Shown here: piece by piece, positions 7,481-14,912 of the stretch | How positions within the stretch are numbered: the stretch's first letter is position 1 | How the letters are laid out: each line of letters opens with the position of its first letter | From: Terriglobia bacterium | GTDB lineage: Bacteria; Acidobacteriota; Terriglobia; Terriglobales; Acidobacteriaceae | Direction: 5' to 3' | DNA length: 64,000 nt | NCBI GenBank assembly: GCA_020072645.1 | Contig: JAIQGK010000004.1 | Span: 272,117-336,116, forward strand | Notes under the pieces: generated by a model | The model's input: only the letters and a program-made list of their open reading frames with translations | Told to the model about the DNA's origin: nothing | The model's database searches: none | Made by a program: the position numbers and the translations under genes

Positions 7481-8143
7481 TTAGCGCTTCACAGTACTGG
7501 AAGCGAGTTCAAGGGCGACGTCCCCGTCGCGCAATGTTGCCTTCACATCCGCCAGATTGCCAATGATGGCATGGGCGGCTTGCAGTTGATCTGCCGGATA
7601 AGTGGTTTGCAGCGCAATAGCTTTCATCCCGGCAGATCGTGCCGAGGCAATCCCTGCCGGAGAATCTTCAAACACCAGGCACTCCGCCGGCACAAATCCG
7701 AGCAATGCCGCGCCTTTAAGGAAAGGCTCGGGCGAAGGTTTACCATGGATGACGTCATTGGCGGTGATCATATGGCGGGGAACCGGAATGCCGGCATAGC
7801 CAAGACGCGCAACCGCCAATGGTCGCGTTGCCGAAGTGACGATGGCAAAGCGGTCAGGAGGCAGGTGGGTAAGCAGTTCCGCCGCGCCGGGCAGGGCCGT
7901 TACGCCTTCTTTGTCATCGATTTCCATTTGTTCCACGACAATATTTTCTTTTTCGGCGTCCAATTGCGGAGCCACCGCGCGGATGGTTTCAACGCTGCGC
8001 CGACCATGTGCCAAAGACGCGACGCGTTCTGGATCGAACCCATGTTTGGCCGCCCATGTCCGCCACACGCGTTCTACAGACGGAGTGGAATCCATCAACA
8101 CGCCGTCCATATCAAAGAGAATTGCTTTGGCGGAGAAGATCAT
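7481..8143 (-). CDS. HAD-superfamily sugar-phosphate phosphatase
   Basis: This 220-residue HAD hydrolase has all four catalytic motifs: FDMDGVLMDS (nucleophile Asp 11 and acid Asp 13), IVTSA, the lysine in GKPSPEPFL, and VFEDSPAGI. A helical cap lies between motifs I and II, placing it among beta-phosphoglucomutase/glycerol-3-phosphatase-like cap type I enzymes. The likely reaction is hydrolysis of a small sugar or polyol phosphate; the exact substrate cannot be read from the sequence. It is convergent with the ClpC-like gene, with 10 bp between stops. Confidence 0.87.
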   Translation of the reverse strand: MIFSAKAILFDMDGVLMDSTPSVERVWRTWAAKHGFDPERVASLAHGRRSVETIRAVAPQLDAEKENIVVEQMEIDDKEGVTALPGAAELLTHLPPDRFAIVTSATRPLAVARLGYAGIPVPRHMITANDVIHGKPSPEPFLKGAALLGFVPAECLVFEDSPAGIASARSAGMKAIALQTTYPADQLQAAHAIIGNLADVKATLRDGDVALELASSTVKR

Positions 8144-8357
8144 TTTCCAGAATAACAGCTAGAGCCGTGATGGCCAGTGGATAGTCTTAACAAAACAAAA
8201 CGAATGCCCGAGCAAAAGGCATGAAACCAGCTTGATACCATCGGATTCTGGACATAGTTTGCCGCTGGTAGGATAATCGGCCATAGTTGCTGATAGATTG
8301 AGGGATGGATAGATTTGGCATTTAGGCTCGTCCAGCCTTCACGTATTGGAGAGAGAC

Positions 8358-8942
8358 TTGAAAAAACTATCGTTTCTTGTAATGACATTCGCACTGATTT
8401 TTCTGCTGGGAAGCCCCGCGCTGGCACAGCAATTTGACCTTTCGGCCGGCGTTTCCGGGTTGACCGGCCCATCCAGCACTCCCGATTTACAAACCATCGG
8501 CGGAGGGGCCTACCCGACTTTTGGTCTGGATTTTCTGTTCTACCACAACCTGGGAGTCGGATTTAACGCGGCTTTCCGCGCCAACCAGAACCTATACCAG
8601 GGACAGTTACCGTTCCGGCCCTTTTTCTATGACGTGGATGCGGTGTATGCACCGCCGCTGGGCAAGCGCGCGCAGTTGGAATTTTCGGCCGGAATCGGGG
8701 CCGAGAGTGTCCGTTTTTACACGCCGACTTTCCAGTGCTCGTTCACCGGCTGTACGAATTTTGTGAGCAGCAATCATTTCCTGGGACAATTTGGCGCGGG
8801 CTTCAGGCTGTACGTGACCCCCAAAATTTTCATCCGGCCTGAAGCGCATCTGTATGAAGTACATAACAATGTTGAGTTCAGCGGTGCGCGCGCTACCCGC
8901 TTTGGTGTATCGATCGGCTATTCGTTTAAGAACCAGGAATAA
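8358..8942 (+). CDS. Outer-membrane beta-barrel protein, OmpW/OprF-barrel-like size
   Basis: The product has about 194 residues. The TTG at 8358 is preferred since GGAGAG precedes it and translation begins MKKLSFLVMTFALIFLL, a signal peptide cut near LAQQF. The mature part alternates polar and aromatic residues in short strands (VGFNAAFRAN, FFYDVDAVYAPP, LGQFGAGFRLYVTPK) and ends with a terminal beta strand GVSIGYSF, the usual outer-membrane assembly signal. No enzymatic motif is seen. A cysteine pair in FQCSFTGC could form a loop disulfide. It stands alone and is followed by a clear terminator. The exact barrel family is uncertain. Confidence 0.75.
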   Translation: MKKLSFLVMTFALIFLLGSPALAQQFDLSAGVSGLTGPSSTPDLQTIGGGAYPTFGLDFLFYHNLGVGFNAAFRANQNLYQGQLPFRPFFYDVDAVYAPPLGKRAQLEFSAGIGAESVRFYTPTFQCSFTGCTNFVSSNHFLGQFGAGFRLYVTPKIFIRPEAHLYEVHNNVEFSGARATRFGVSIGYSFKNQE

Positions 8943-8965
8943 GTCCGCAAAGCATTGCATTCAGG

Positions 8966-8994
8966 AAGGCCCATCTGGCGAGGATGGGCCTTTC
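8966..8994 (+). terminator. Intrinsic terminator after the beta-barrel gene
   Basis: The perfect 9-bp stem AGGCCCATC (8967-8975) / GATGGGCCT (8983-8991) with a 7-nt loop is followed by TTC, 25 bp after the stop codon. Confidence 0.75.
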
Positions 8995-9106
8995 GTACGA
9001 TGCAGTATCTTCCAACCGGACAACTGGCCTACCGCTCATCCCTCTTATCTTTTCTCGGTGTCCAACGATACGGATGCAAAAATCATCCAAGTTGCTGGAG
9101 TTGAAA

Positions 9107-9928
9107 ATGGCGACCCGGATTTTGTTCGTCGACGACGAGGCGGGGATACGCAATACACTAAAGCCAATACTTGAACAGCATGGGTTTGAAGTGACTGCGG
9201 CGGCAACCGTTCCTGAAGCACTGGAACACATGAACCATGCGACTTTTGATGTGCTGCTTTCCGATTTGAACATAGGGCAGCCGGGAGACGGCTTTACCGT
9301 GGTGAGCGCCATGCGCCGCGTCCAGCCGAAAGCCGCAACCTTTATACTTACCGGCTATCCGGATTTTGATACTGCGCTACAAGCCATTCGCAGCCAGGTG
9401 GACGATTACCTGCTCAAGCCTACTGACGTTCCGACACTGATTCATACAATACAGAGCCGGCTGGAGAACCGCCGCCATGTCCCGCCAGACAGGCCGATCA
9501 AGCGAGTTTCAGATCTTATGGAAGAAAGCCTTGCGGAAATAACCAAAGAATGGCTGAGGCTGGTGAAAGCACATCACGAAATAGGGGCCATACGGATCAG
9601 TGACAAGGACCGGGTTGATCACTTGCCCCTGCTCATTGATGAAATGGCAAAGCGGGTAGATCAAGATTCTGAGATTACAACAGAGCGGGCAAAATTGGCA
9701 GCGGTAGACCACGGGAAACAGCGCGCACTTCAGGGGTACAGCATCCCGCTGGTTGTGATTGAAATGCGATTGCTGCAGCATGTGCTCTCTGCGGTGTTGC
9801 AACACAATCTCATTCGCATGGACTTAAGCACGGTGATCGGCGACATGATGCTGGTGGGCGAAAGCCTGCAAGAACAACTGGAATTCTCCATTCGAGGATT
9901 TCAGCAAGGCGCGCGCGAAGCTGCTTAA
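9107..9928 (+). CDS. Response regulator with C-terminal RsbRD_N-type domain
   Basis: The 273-residue protein begins MATRILFVDDEAGI; GGAG lies about 7 nt before the ATG, so the longer upstream frame is rejected. Residues 1-120 are a receiver domain with acidic pair VDDE, phospho-acceptor Asp in LLSDLNIG, Thr in FILTGYPD and Lys in YLLKPTD. Residues ~140-270 are all-helical and open with DLMEESLAEITKEWLRLV, resembling the RsbRD N-terminal sensory domain. There is no DNA-binding or enzymatic output, so it probably works by protein contact, possibly in a partner-switching pathway. No kinase lies next to it. The receiver is certain; the C-terminal assignment is moderately sure. Confidence 0.82.
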   Translation: MATRILFVDDEAGIRNTLKPILEQHGFEVTAAATVPEALEHMNHATFDVLLSDLNIGQPGDGFTVVSAMRRVQPKAATFILTGYPDFDTALQAIRSQVDDYLLKPTDVPTLIHTIQSRLENRRHVPPDRPIKRVSDLMEESLAEITKEWLRLVKAHHEIGAIRISDKDRVDHLPLLIDEMAKRVDQDSEITTERAKLAAVDHGKQRALQGYSIPLVVIEMRLLQHVLSAVLQHNLIRMDLSTVIGDMMLVGESLQEQLEFSIRGFQQGAREAA

Positions 9929-9937
9929 CTTCACAGG

Positions 9938-10447
9938 CTATTTCTTTGCCGGAGCGATTTTTGGTTGCGGGATTACCGGGACGTGTCCGCGTTTGTAAAT
10001 CATCATCGTGCGGGTGAATTCGATCACTACGCTACCATCCTGCTTGTAGCCAATTGTTTTTACCTTAACGATACCCACGTTAGGGCGTGACTTAGATTCG
10101 CGTTTTTCCAGAACTTCACTGCGGGAATAAACCGTGTCACCTTCAAAGAGTGGATTGGGCAGGCGCACTTCATCCCAGCCCAGATTTGCCATGGCGTTTT
10201 GTGAAACGTCGGCCACGGACTGTCCGGTAACCAGCGCCAGAGTGAACGTGGAATCGACCAGCGGCTTGCCATATTCGGTTTGCGCACTGTACGCCGCGTC
10301 AAAGTGAATGGGATTTGTATTCTGCGTGAGCAGCGTGAACCAGATATTATCGGCGGCAATCACAGTTCGTCCCAGTGGATGCTGATAAATATCACCCACT
10401 TCGAAATCTTCAAAAACGCGTCCAGTCCAGCCTTGTTTAACCGTCAT
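9938..10447 (-). CDS. MaoC-family (hot-dog) enoyl-CoA hydratase
   Basis: A 169-residue hot-dog dehydratase with the MaoC hydratase motif NTNPIHFDAAYSAQTEYG (catalytic Asn/His region) and GRTVIAADNIWFT near the start. MaoC enzymes add water to enoyl-CoAs or remove it from hydroxyacyl-CoAs. It is last of three closely spaced minus-strand genes (CoA-ester lyase, acyl-CoA dehydrogenase, MaoC), 14 bp after the dehydrogenase stop. The trio resembles sets for branched C5 dicarboxylyl-CoAs, for example mesaconyl-CoA hydration followed by lyase cleavage; that substrate is inferred from context only. Confidence 0.88.
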   Translation of the reverse strand: MTVKQGWTGRVFEDFEVGDIYQHPLGRTVIAADNIWFTLLTQNTNPIHFDAAYSAQTEYGKPLVDSTFTLALVTGQSVADVSQNAMANLGWDEVRLPNPLFEGDTVYSRSEVLEKRESKSRPNVGIVKVKTIGYKQDGSVVIEFTRTMMIYKRGHVPVIPQPKIAPAKK

Positions 10448-10461
10448 GGTTGTTCTCCGTG

Positions 10462-11628
10462 CTAATACGAACGCGGCAATCCCAGCACGTGTTCGGCAAT
10501 ATAAGAAAGGATAAGGTTGGTGGAAATCGGCGCTACCTGGTAGAGTCGCGTTTCACGGAACTTGCGTTCTACGTCATACTCCTCGGCGAAGCCGAAGCCG
10601 CCATAGGTTTGCACCGTGGCATTGGCCGATTCCCAAGACGCGTCCGCTGCCAGCAGCTTGGCCATGTTGGCTTGTGGGCCGCAAGGCAGGTGGGCGTCGA
10701 ACAGCGTTGCGGCTTTTTCCACCATGAGCGATGCTGCTTCACCATTGGCATACGCGCGGGCAAGAGGGAACTGGAGGCCCTGGTTCTGCCCGATAGGCCG
10801 ACCAAACACGACGCGATCCCTGGCGTAACGGCATGCGCGCTCCAGAAACCAGCGTCCGTCGCCAATGCATTCAGCAGCAATCAGAATGCGCTCGGCATTC
10901 AGGCCGTCGAGCAAGTAGCGGAAACCCTGACCTTCTTCGCCGATAAGATTTTCCGCAGGAACTTCAACATCATCAAAAAAGACCTCTGTCGTTGCATGGT
11001 TCATCATGGTGCGTATCGGACGGATCGTGAGCCCATGATTCTTGGCGTGGCGAAGATCCACCAAGAGGGCGGAGAGACCTTCGCTCCGTTTCTTTACCTG
11101 CTCGATTGGCGTTGTCCGCGCGACCAGCAGCATCAGGTCAGAATGTTCCGCGCGGGAGATCCATATCTTCTGGCCTTTCACCAAGTACTTGTCGCCAACG
11201 CGGCGAGCAAAGGTCTTCATCTGCGTGGTGTCGGAACCGGTGGTCGGCTCGGTGACGCCGAAGGCCTGAAGACGAAGCTCACCACGGGCCAGTGCAGGTA
11301 GATATTTCTTCTTCTGGGTCTCCGAGCCGTGGCGCAGAAGCGTTCCCATTACATACATCTGAGCATGGCAGGCCGCGGCGTTGCCGCCGGAACGGTGGAT
11401 TTCTTCCAGAATGGTTGCGGCTTCACTGATACCCATCCCAGCGCCGCCGTATTCTTCTGGAATGAGCGTAGCCATGTATCCGGCCTTGGTCAGCGCCTGC
11501 ACAAAAGCTTCAGGATAAGCGCGCCGGCTATCGAGTTCACGCCAGTAAGAATCGGGAAAATTGCGGCACAATTCAGCGACGGCGCTTTTGAGTTCCTGTT
11601 GCAGCTCGGTCTTTGTAGTAGGAGACAT
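10462..11628 (-). CDS. Acyl-CoA dehydrogenase
   Basis: This FAD-dependent enzyme makes an alpha,beta-double bond in an acyl-CoA and passes electrons to ETF. The 388-residue length is normal. Landmarks are IPEEYGGAGMG, LQAFGVTEPTTGSDT (flavin and substrate contact), KIWISRAEHSDL, QNQGLQFPLARAYA and the C-terminal VQTYGGFGFAEEYDVERKFRE. The catalytic glutamate of this subgroup would be expected in the YGGFGFAEEYDVER area. It sits between a CoA-ester lyase and a MaoC hydratase on one strand, giving a desaturate-hydrate-cleave gene order. Substrate is not readable from sequence; medium-chain or dicarboxylyl-CoA are both possible. Confidence 0.9.
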   Translation of the reverse strand: MSPTTKTELQQELKSAVAELCRNFPDSYWRELDSRRAYPEAFVQALTKAGYMATLIPEEYGGAGMGISEAATILEEIHRSGGNAAACHAQMYVMGTLLRHGSETQKKKYLPALARGELRLQAFGVTEPTTGSDTTQMKTFARRVGDKYLVKGQKIWISRAEHSDLMLLVARTTPIEQVKKRSEGLSALLVDLRHAKNHGLTIRPIRTMMNHATTEVFFDDVEVPAENLIGEEGQGFRYLLDGLNAERILIAAECIGDGRWFLERACRYARDRVVFGRPIGQNQGLQFPLARAYANGEAASLMVEKAATLFDAHLPCGPQANMAKLLAADASWESANATVQTYGGFGFAEEYDVERKFRETRLYQVAPISTNLILSYIAEHVLGLPRSY

Positions 11629-11658
11629 GATGGTTCGGCGTTCGACCGCGACTGCACT

Positions 11659-12579
11659 CTACACTAATCCAATTTTTCTGGCGATAGCCAGCTTCTTGCG
11701 TTCGGCGGGCAAGCTGGCCGCATCCACCATTTCATCTTTATAAACCATGGCGCCGACGCCGGAATTAACATCAGAGTGCTCGTAAAGATCAATGATCTCC
11801 CGCGCCCGCGTGATTTCCTCCGGTGAAGGAGTGAAGACCCGGTTGATGACCGGAACCTGATCGGGATGAATGGCCCACTTTCCGTCGAAACCCATTTGCG
11901 CGGCGGAACGCGCATCATGCTCGCATTGTTTCAGGTCGCGAAACTGAAGCGTGACGCCATCCACAACGTCGATTCCGGCGGCCCGCGCAGCGGCTGCCGT
12001 CTTGGCTTTGGGGTAGTGATAGAGCGCGAACTGCTCGCGCACCGCATCTCTTGCGCCGATGCTGCCGGCATAATCCACCACGCCAAAAATCAGACCAGCC
12101 AGGCGCGGCGTTGATGCTGCAATCTGCTCGGCGTGGAGAACACCTTTCGCGCTCTCAATTAGAACTTCCAGCCGGATACGGCCAGCAGGGAGTCCAATGT
12201 TCTGCTCAATCTGCGTGAGCAGCCGGTCCGCGAAGTGCACGTCAGATGCATCCTCCACTTTGGGAACCACAACGACATCAATGTTTCTGCCCGCTGCTTC
12301 CACAACATCGATTACGTCGCGGTAGAAGAATTTCGTATGAATCCCGTTTGCGCGGAAGGCGCGAATCTTGCCACGAAAGTCGAGAGAAGTAAGGGCCTCT
12401 ATCAGCGTTTTGCGCGCGGCAACTTTCTGCGAAGGAGCGCAGCCATCCTCCAAGTCGAAGATGACCTCGTCGGCTTCGCTGGTCGCGGCCCTGGCCATCA
12501 TCTTGAGAGAATGCGCGGGACAGGCGAGTTCACTGCGCCGGACAGTGATGGCGTCGGCGCTATCTAGCGAGGCTGACAT
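11659..12579 (-). CDS. HpcH/HpaI-type CoA-ester lyase (CitE-like)
   Basis: The 306-residue protein starts with RRSELACPAHSLKMM and carries EVIFDLEDGCAP (metal-binding Glu/Asp), IRAFRANGIHTKFFY, VVVPKVEDA and the downstream ALYHYPKAKTAAAARAAG region of the CitE/Mcl TIM-barrel family. Such enzymes cleave or form malyl-CoA, methylmalyl-CoA or citramalyl-CoA, using Mg2+. It lies 30 bp upstream of the acyl-CoA dehydrogenase and likely heads the operon. Acting with the MaoC hydratase it could split a beta-hydroxy dicarboxylyl-CoA into acetyl- or propionyl-CoA plus glyoxylate or pyruvate; the specificity is inference. Confidence 0.87.
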   Translation of the reverse strand: MSASLDSADAITVRRSELACPAHSLKMMARAATSEADEVIFDLEDGCAPSQKVAARKTLIEALTSLDFRGKIRAFRANGIHTKFFYRDVIDVVEAAGRNIDVVVVPKVEDASDVHFADRLLTQIEQNIGLPAGRIRLEVLIESAKGVLHAEQIAASTPRLAGLIFGVVDYAGSIGARDAVREQFALYHYPKAKTAAAARAAGIDVVDGVTLQFRDLKQCEHDARSAAQMGFDGKWAIHPDQVPVINRVFTPSPEEITRAREIIDLYEHSDVNSGVGAMVYKDEMVDAASLPAERKKLAIARKIGLV

Positions 12580-12614
12580 CGTATCTCCTCCCGTCGCGGC
12601 GAGTTCGCATGGGA

Positions 12615-14024
12615 TTATTGTGCTCCCAGAGATTTGATGAATTCATAATAAAAGTCCACGCCATCGTAAAAATCCTTTACTCCAATGCGTTCGTCTTTGC
12701 CATGCGCGCGCACATCGTCCACATCTTCAAACACGCCGGGAACGCCGTAGGTGGGAATTCCTGCGATGCGCAGGTACTTGCCGTCGCTAGCCCCGGTATC
12801 CATTACTGGAACAATGGGAAGGCCGCCATACAATTTTGCGCTCAGCGCTTGCAGCTTGCTTACAATTAAAGGATTGATGGCAGACGCAGGAGCGGGAATG
12901 GCTTCACCAGACACACTCACCATGATGCGATCATCCGCCAGTACGCGCTTTAATGTGTCCTGAACATTCTGTAGTGAATCCTGGGGCAGCATGCGGCAAT
13001 TCACGTTGGCGGCAGCGGTTTGCGGCAGGGCGTTGTTGGCGTGCCCGCCTTCAAGACGCGTTGCGACGCAGGTGGTGCGCAGAAGAGCATTGAAGAATGC
13101 CGACTGGCTCAGGCGCTTGGCGGCTTCATCCGCTTTGGCGTGGTCGGAACCAGTCACTGCGCGAAAGTCGGCACCGGTGGCTGGCGTCTCCAGCGCGGCG
13201 GTCCGCTCAAAGTATCCACGCGTCGTCTCATTGAGGCTCACAGGAAAATCAAAGTCTGCGAGACGCGCCAATCCCCGCGAAAGATGATAGATTGCGTTAT
13301 CTTTCACCGGCCGCGAGCTGTGGCCGCCATTGCTTTTTACTTCCAGACGGAAATCGACGTAGTTCTTTTCGCTGGTCTGCATGCCCAGCAGCATGCGCTT
13401 GCCTTTTTTGGTTTCGAAGTCGCCGGCATCGGTGTTGATGCAGTACTCGGCATCGATCCAATCGTGATGGTTTTTAGCCAGCCATTGCGCGCCATTGGAG
13501 TCGCCGCCCTCTTCGTCTGCCGTGAGCGCCAGGATGAGGTCGCGCGCGGGAACCCAGCCTTCTTTTTTCAAGCGGATAAAATTTGCGACCAGGATGGTGT
13601 CGCCCTGCTTGATGTCAGACGTGCCGCGGCCATAGAAAAAGCCATCCACTTCATTGAACTTGAACGGATCCATGGACCAATCCTGACGCAGAGCCTCTAC
13701 CACGTCGAGATGAGCGATAAACAGGATGGGCTTGCCTGCGCCGCGTCCGTGCAGGCGGACGACAAGGTTCTTCTTGTTCGGCTTTGGCCCATCGACGTGA
13801 ATATCTTCTGCGGGGAAGCCTGCCGCCCGAAAACGCTCGGCCATAGCTTCTGCGGCGGCGGTTACGTTGCCGGCAGGCGTGTCAGTGGTGTTGATTTCAA
13901 TGAGCTGCTTAAAAATGTCACGGGCAAACTGATGTTCCGGTGACAGAGCAGCTTGAGATTGGGCGAAAGCGACGCCGCACAGCAAAGCCGCGCCGCAAGC
14001 CAGAGTTAGAAACCATTTAATCAT
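12615..14024 (-). CDS. Secreted M20-family zinc metallopeptidase
   Basis: An internal ATG at 14024 gives a signal peptide (MIKWFLTLACGAALLCGV ... AFAQSQ); the 18 residues upstream in frame are not signal-like. The mature protein has the M20 zinc and catalytic set: FIAHLDVV (His/Asp), YGRGTSDIKQG (bridging Asp), LTADEEGG (general base Glu and ligand Glu), INTDAGDF and a C-terminal DVRAHGKDER (last His). A dimerisation domain lies between (~225-340). Relatives remove N-terminal or dipeptide residues; here export indicates a periplasmic or extracellular peptidase or carboxypeptidase. At ~470 residues it matches the family. It sits 35 bp before the CoA-ester lyase in the same direction. Confidence 0.9.
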   Translation of the reverse strand: MIKWFLTLACGAALLCGVAFAQSQAALSPEHQFARDIFKQLIEINTTDTPAGNVTAAAEAMAERFRAAGFPAEDIHVDGPKPNKKNLVVRLHGRGAGKPILFIAHLDVVEALRQDWSMDPFKFNEVDGFFYGRGTSDIKQGDTILVANFIRLKKEGWVPARDLILALTADEEGGDSNGAQWLAKNHHDWIDAEYCINTDAGDFETKKGKRMLLGMQTSEKNYVDFRLEVKSNGGHSSRPVKDNAIYHLSRGLARLADFDFPVSLNETTRGYFERTAALETPATGADFRAVTGSDHAKADEAAKRLSQSAFFNALLRTTCVATRLEGGHANNALPQTAAANVNCRMLPQDSLQNVQDTLKRVLADDRIMVSVSGEAIPAPASAINPLIVSKLQALSAKLYGGLPIVPVMDTGASDGKYLRIAGIPTYGVPGVFEDVDDVRAHGKDERIGVKDFYDGVDFYYEFIKSLGAQ

Positions 14025-14096
14025 TGTGCGTTGGATTATAAATTCTGGCGGCAGAAAAACAGCTCGCAATGCGACCAAAATCCTTATAATTAAGGT

Positions 14097-14351
14097 ATGG
14101 CAAGAGGTTGGGAAAGCAAGTCAGTTGAAGCGCAAATGGAAACTGCAAATGATGGCGCGACGCCAGGCGCAAAGGGCCCACTTACTGACGGCGAGAAGAA
14201 AGCCCGGCACGAGCGCGATAGCCTAAAACTTTCCCGCGCTTATATCGTGCATCAGATTGAAGCTTCCACCAATGAGCGTTACACCAGGTCCTTGCAGCAG
14301 GCGTTGAGCGAAATCGACGAGAGGCTGGCCAGGCTGGTGAAGCCGCAGTAA
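14097..14351 (+). CDS. Small conserved hypothetical helical protein (84 aa)
   Basis: No known family is recognised. The protein is charged and helical: a Ser/Gly-rich head (ARGWESKSVEAQM), then KKARHERDSLKLSRAYIVHQ and a second helix SLQQALSEIDERLARLV, suggesting a two-helix or coiled-coil cytosolic protein. No signal peptide or membrane segment is seen. A TATAAT at 14085-14090 lies 7 bp before the ATG, so the message may be leaderless or start with only AAGG in the 5' end. It is divergent from the M20 peptidase gene. Coding potential is supported by continuous codon bias and the promoter; function unknown. Confidence 0.65.
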   Translation: MARGWESKSVEAQMETANDGATPGAKGPLTDGEKKARHERDSLKLSRAYIVHQIEASTNERYTRSLQQALSEIDERLARLVKPQ

Positions 14352-14417
14352 AGAACGCCAAAGCCGGACTTCGGCGGAAGCCAAGCCAGAAGTGTCCCGA
14401 TAGCCGAGCGAGTGAAA

Positions 14418-14567
14418 TCAAATAGCTGCTCTGCGCCCCGTTATCACCTCAATCAGCAATACGACCAGGGCAATGACTAGAATCAAGTGAATCAAACTTC
14501 CGGCGATATGAAATCCCCAACCTAACAGCCAGAGAAGCAGCAGAATTGCAAAAACCGTCCAAAGCAT
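14418..14567 (-). CDS. lmo0937-family small membrane protein (49 aa)
   Basis: The product is 49 residues: MLWTVFAILLLLWLLGWG, a short HIAGSLIHLI turn, a second helix and the basic end TGRRAAI. This two-helix layout with a Trp-rich start and a C-terminal GRR is that of the lmo0937 family of small inner-membrane proteins, often stress-induced and of unknown function. A longer in-frame extension upstream to 14927 is rejected because the real start has GGAG about 9 nt before the ATG at 14567 and the extension has no family likeness. It is convergent with the 84-aa gene. Confidence 0.78.
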   Translation of the reverse strand: MLWTVFAILLLLWLLGWGFHIAGSLIHLILVIALVVLLIEVITGRRAAI

Positions 14568-14912
14568 TCGCGTCTCCAGGCGGGCGCGACACCCCACCTT
14601 TTGTCTATTAGATGCTTGAGTCCAGACACGAGTTGACACGCTGGACTGAACTAGGAGTCCGTGAGCGGGAATGCGCCAGCGACTCTGGTGGACGAACTCC
14701 GAAAAGTTCAACCCTGCTTCAGAATACGCAATCAGCAACTCTGCTGAAGCAGGTCTGCAAAGCAGCAGCTCTGCTTTACCCGCAATGATGCGGGTCTTCC
14801 GGCAGGTCTCTCTGAGTGAGCAACGAGAAGTCTCTGCTTCCACTCTAACCAAAGAGGCAATTGGCAGAGCTGCGGCATCGCTGGCCGCACGGATTGGCAG
14901 ACCTTCAGCACA
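14568..14912. other. 345-bp spacer with inverted repeat, no gene
   Basis: The spacer lies between the lmo0937-type gene (reading away) and the TamA-like gene. A perfect 10-bp inverted repeat CCTGCTTCAG (14713-14722) / CTGAAGCAGG (14744-14753) with a 21-nt loop is present, and GAAGCAGG/GCAGAGCTGC-like words recur around it. No T-tract follows, so it is more likely a regulatory or repeat hairpin than a terminator. I see no coding frame. Confidence 0.4.
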
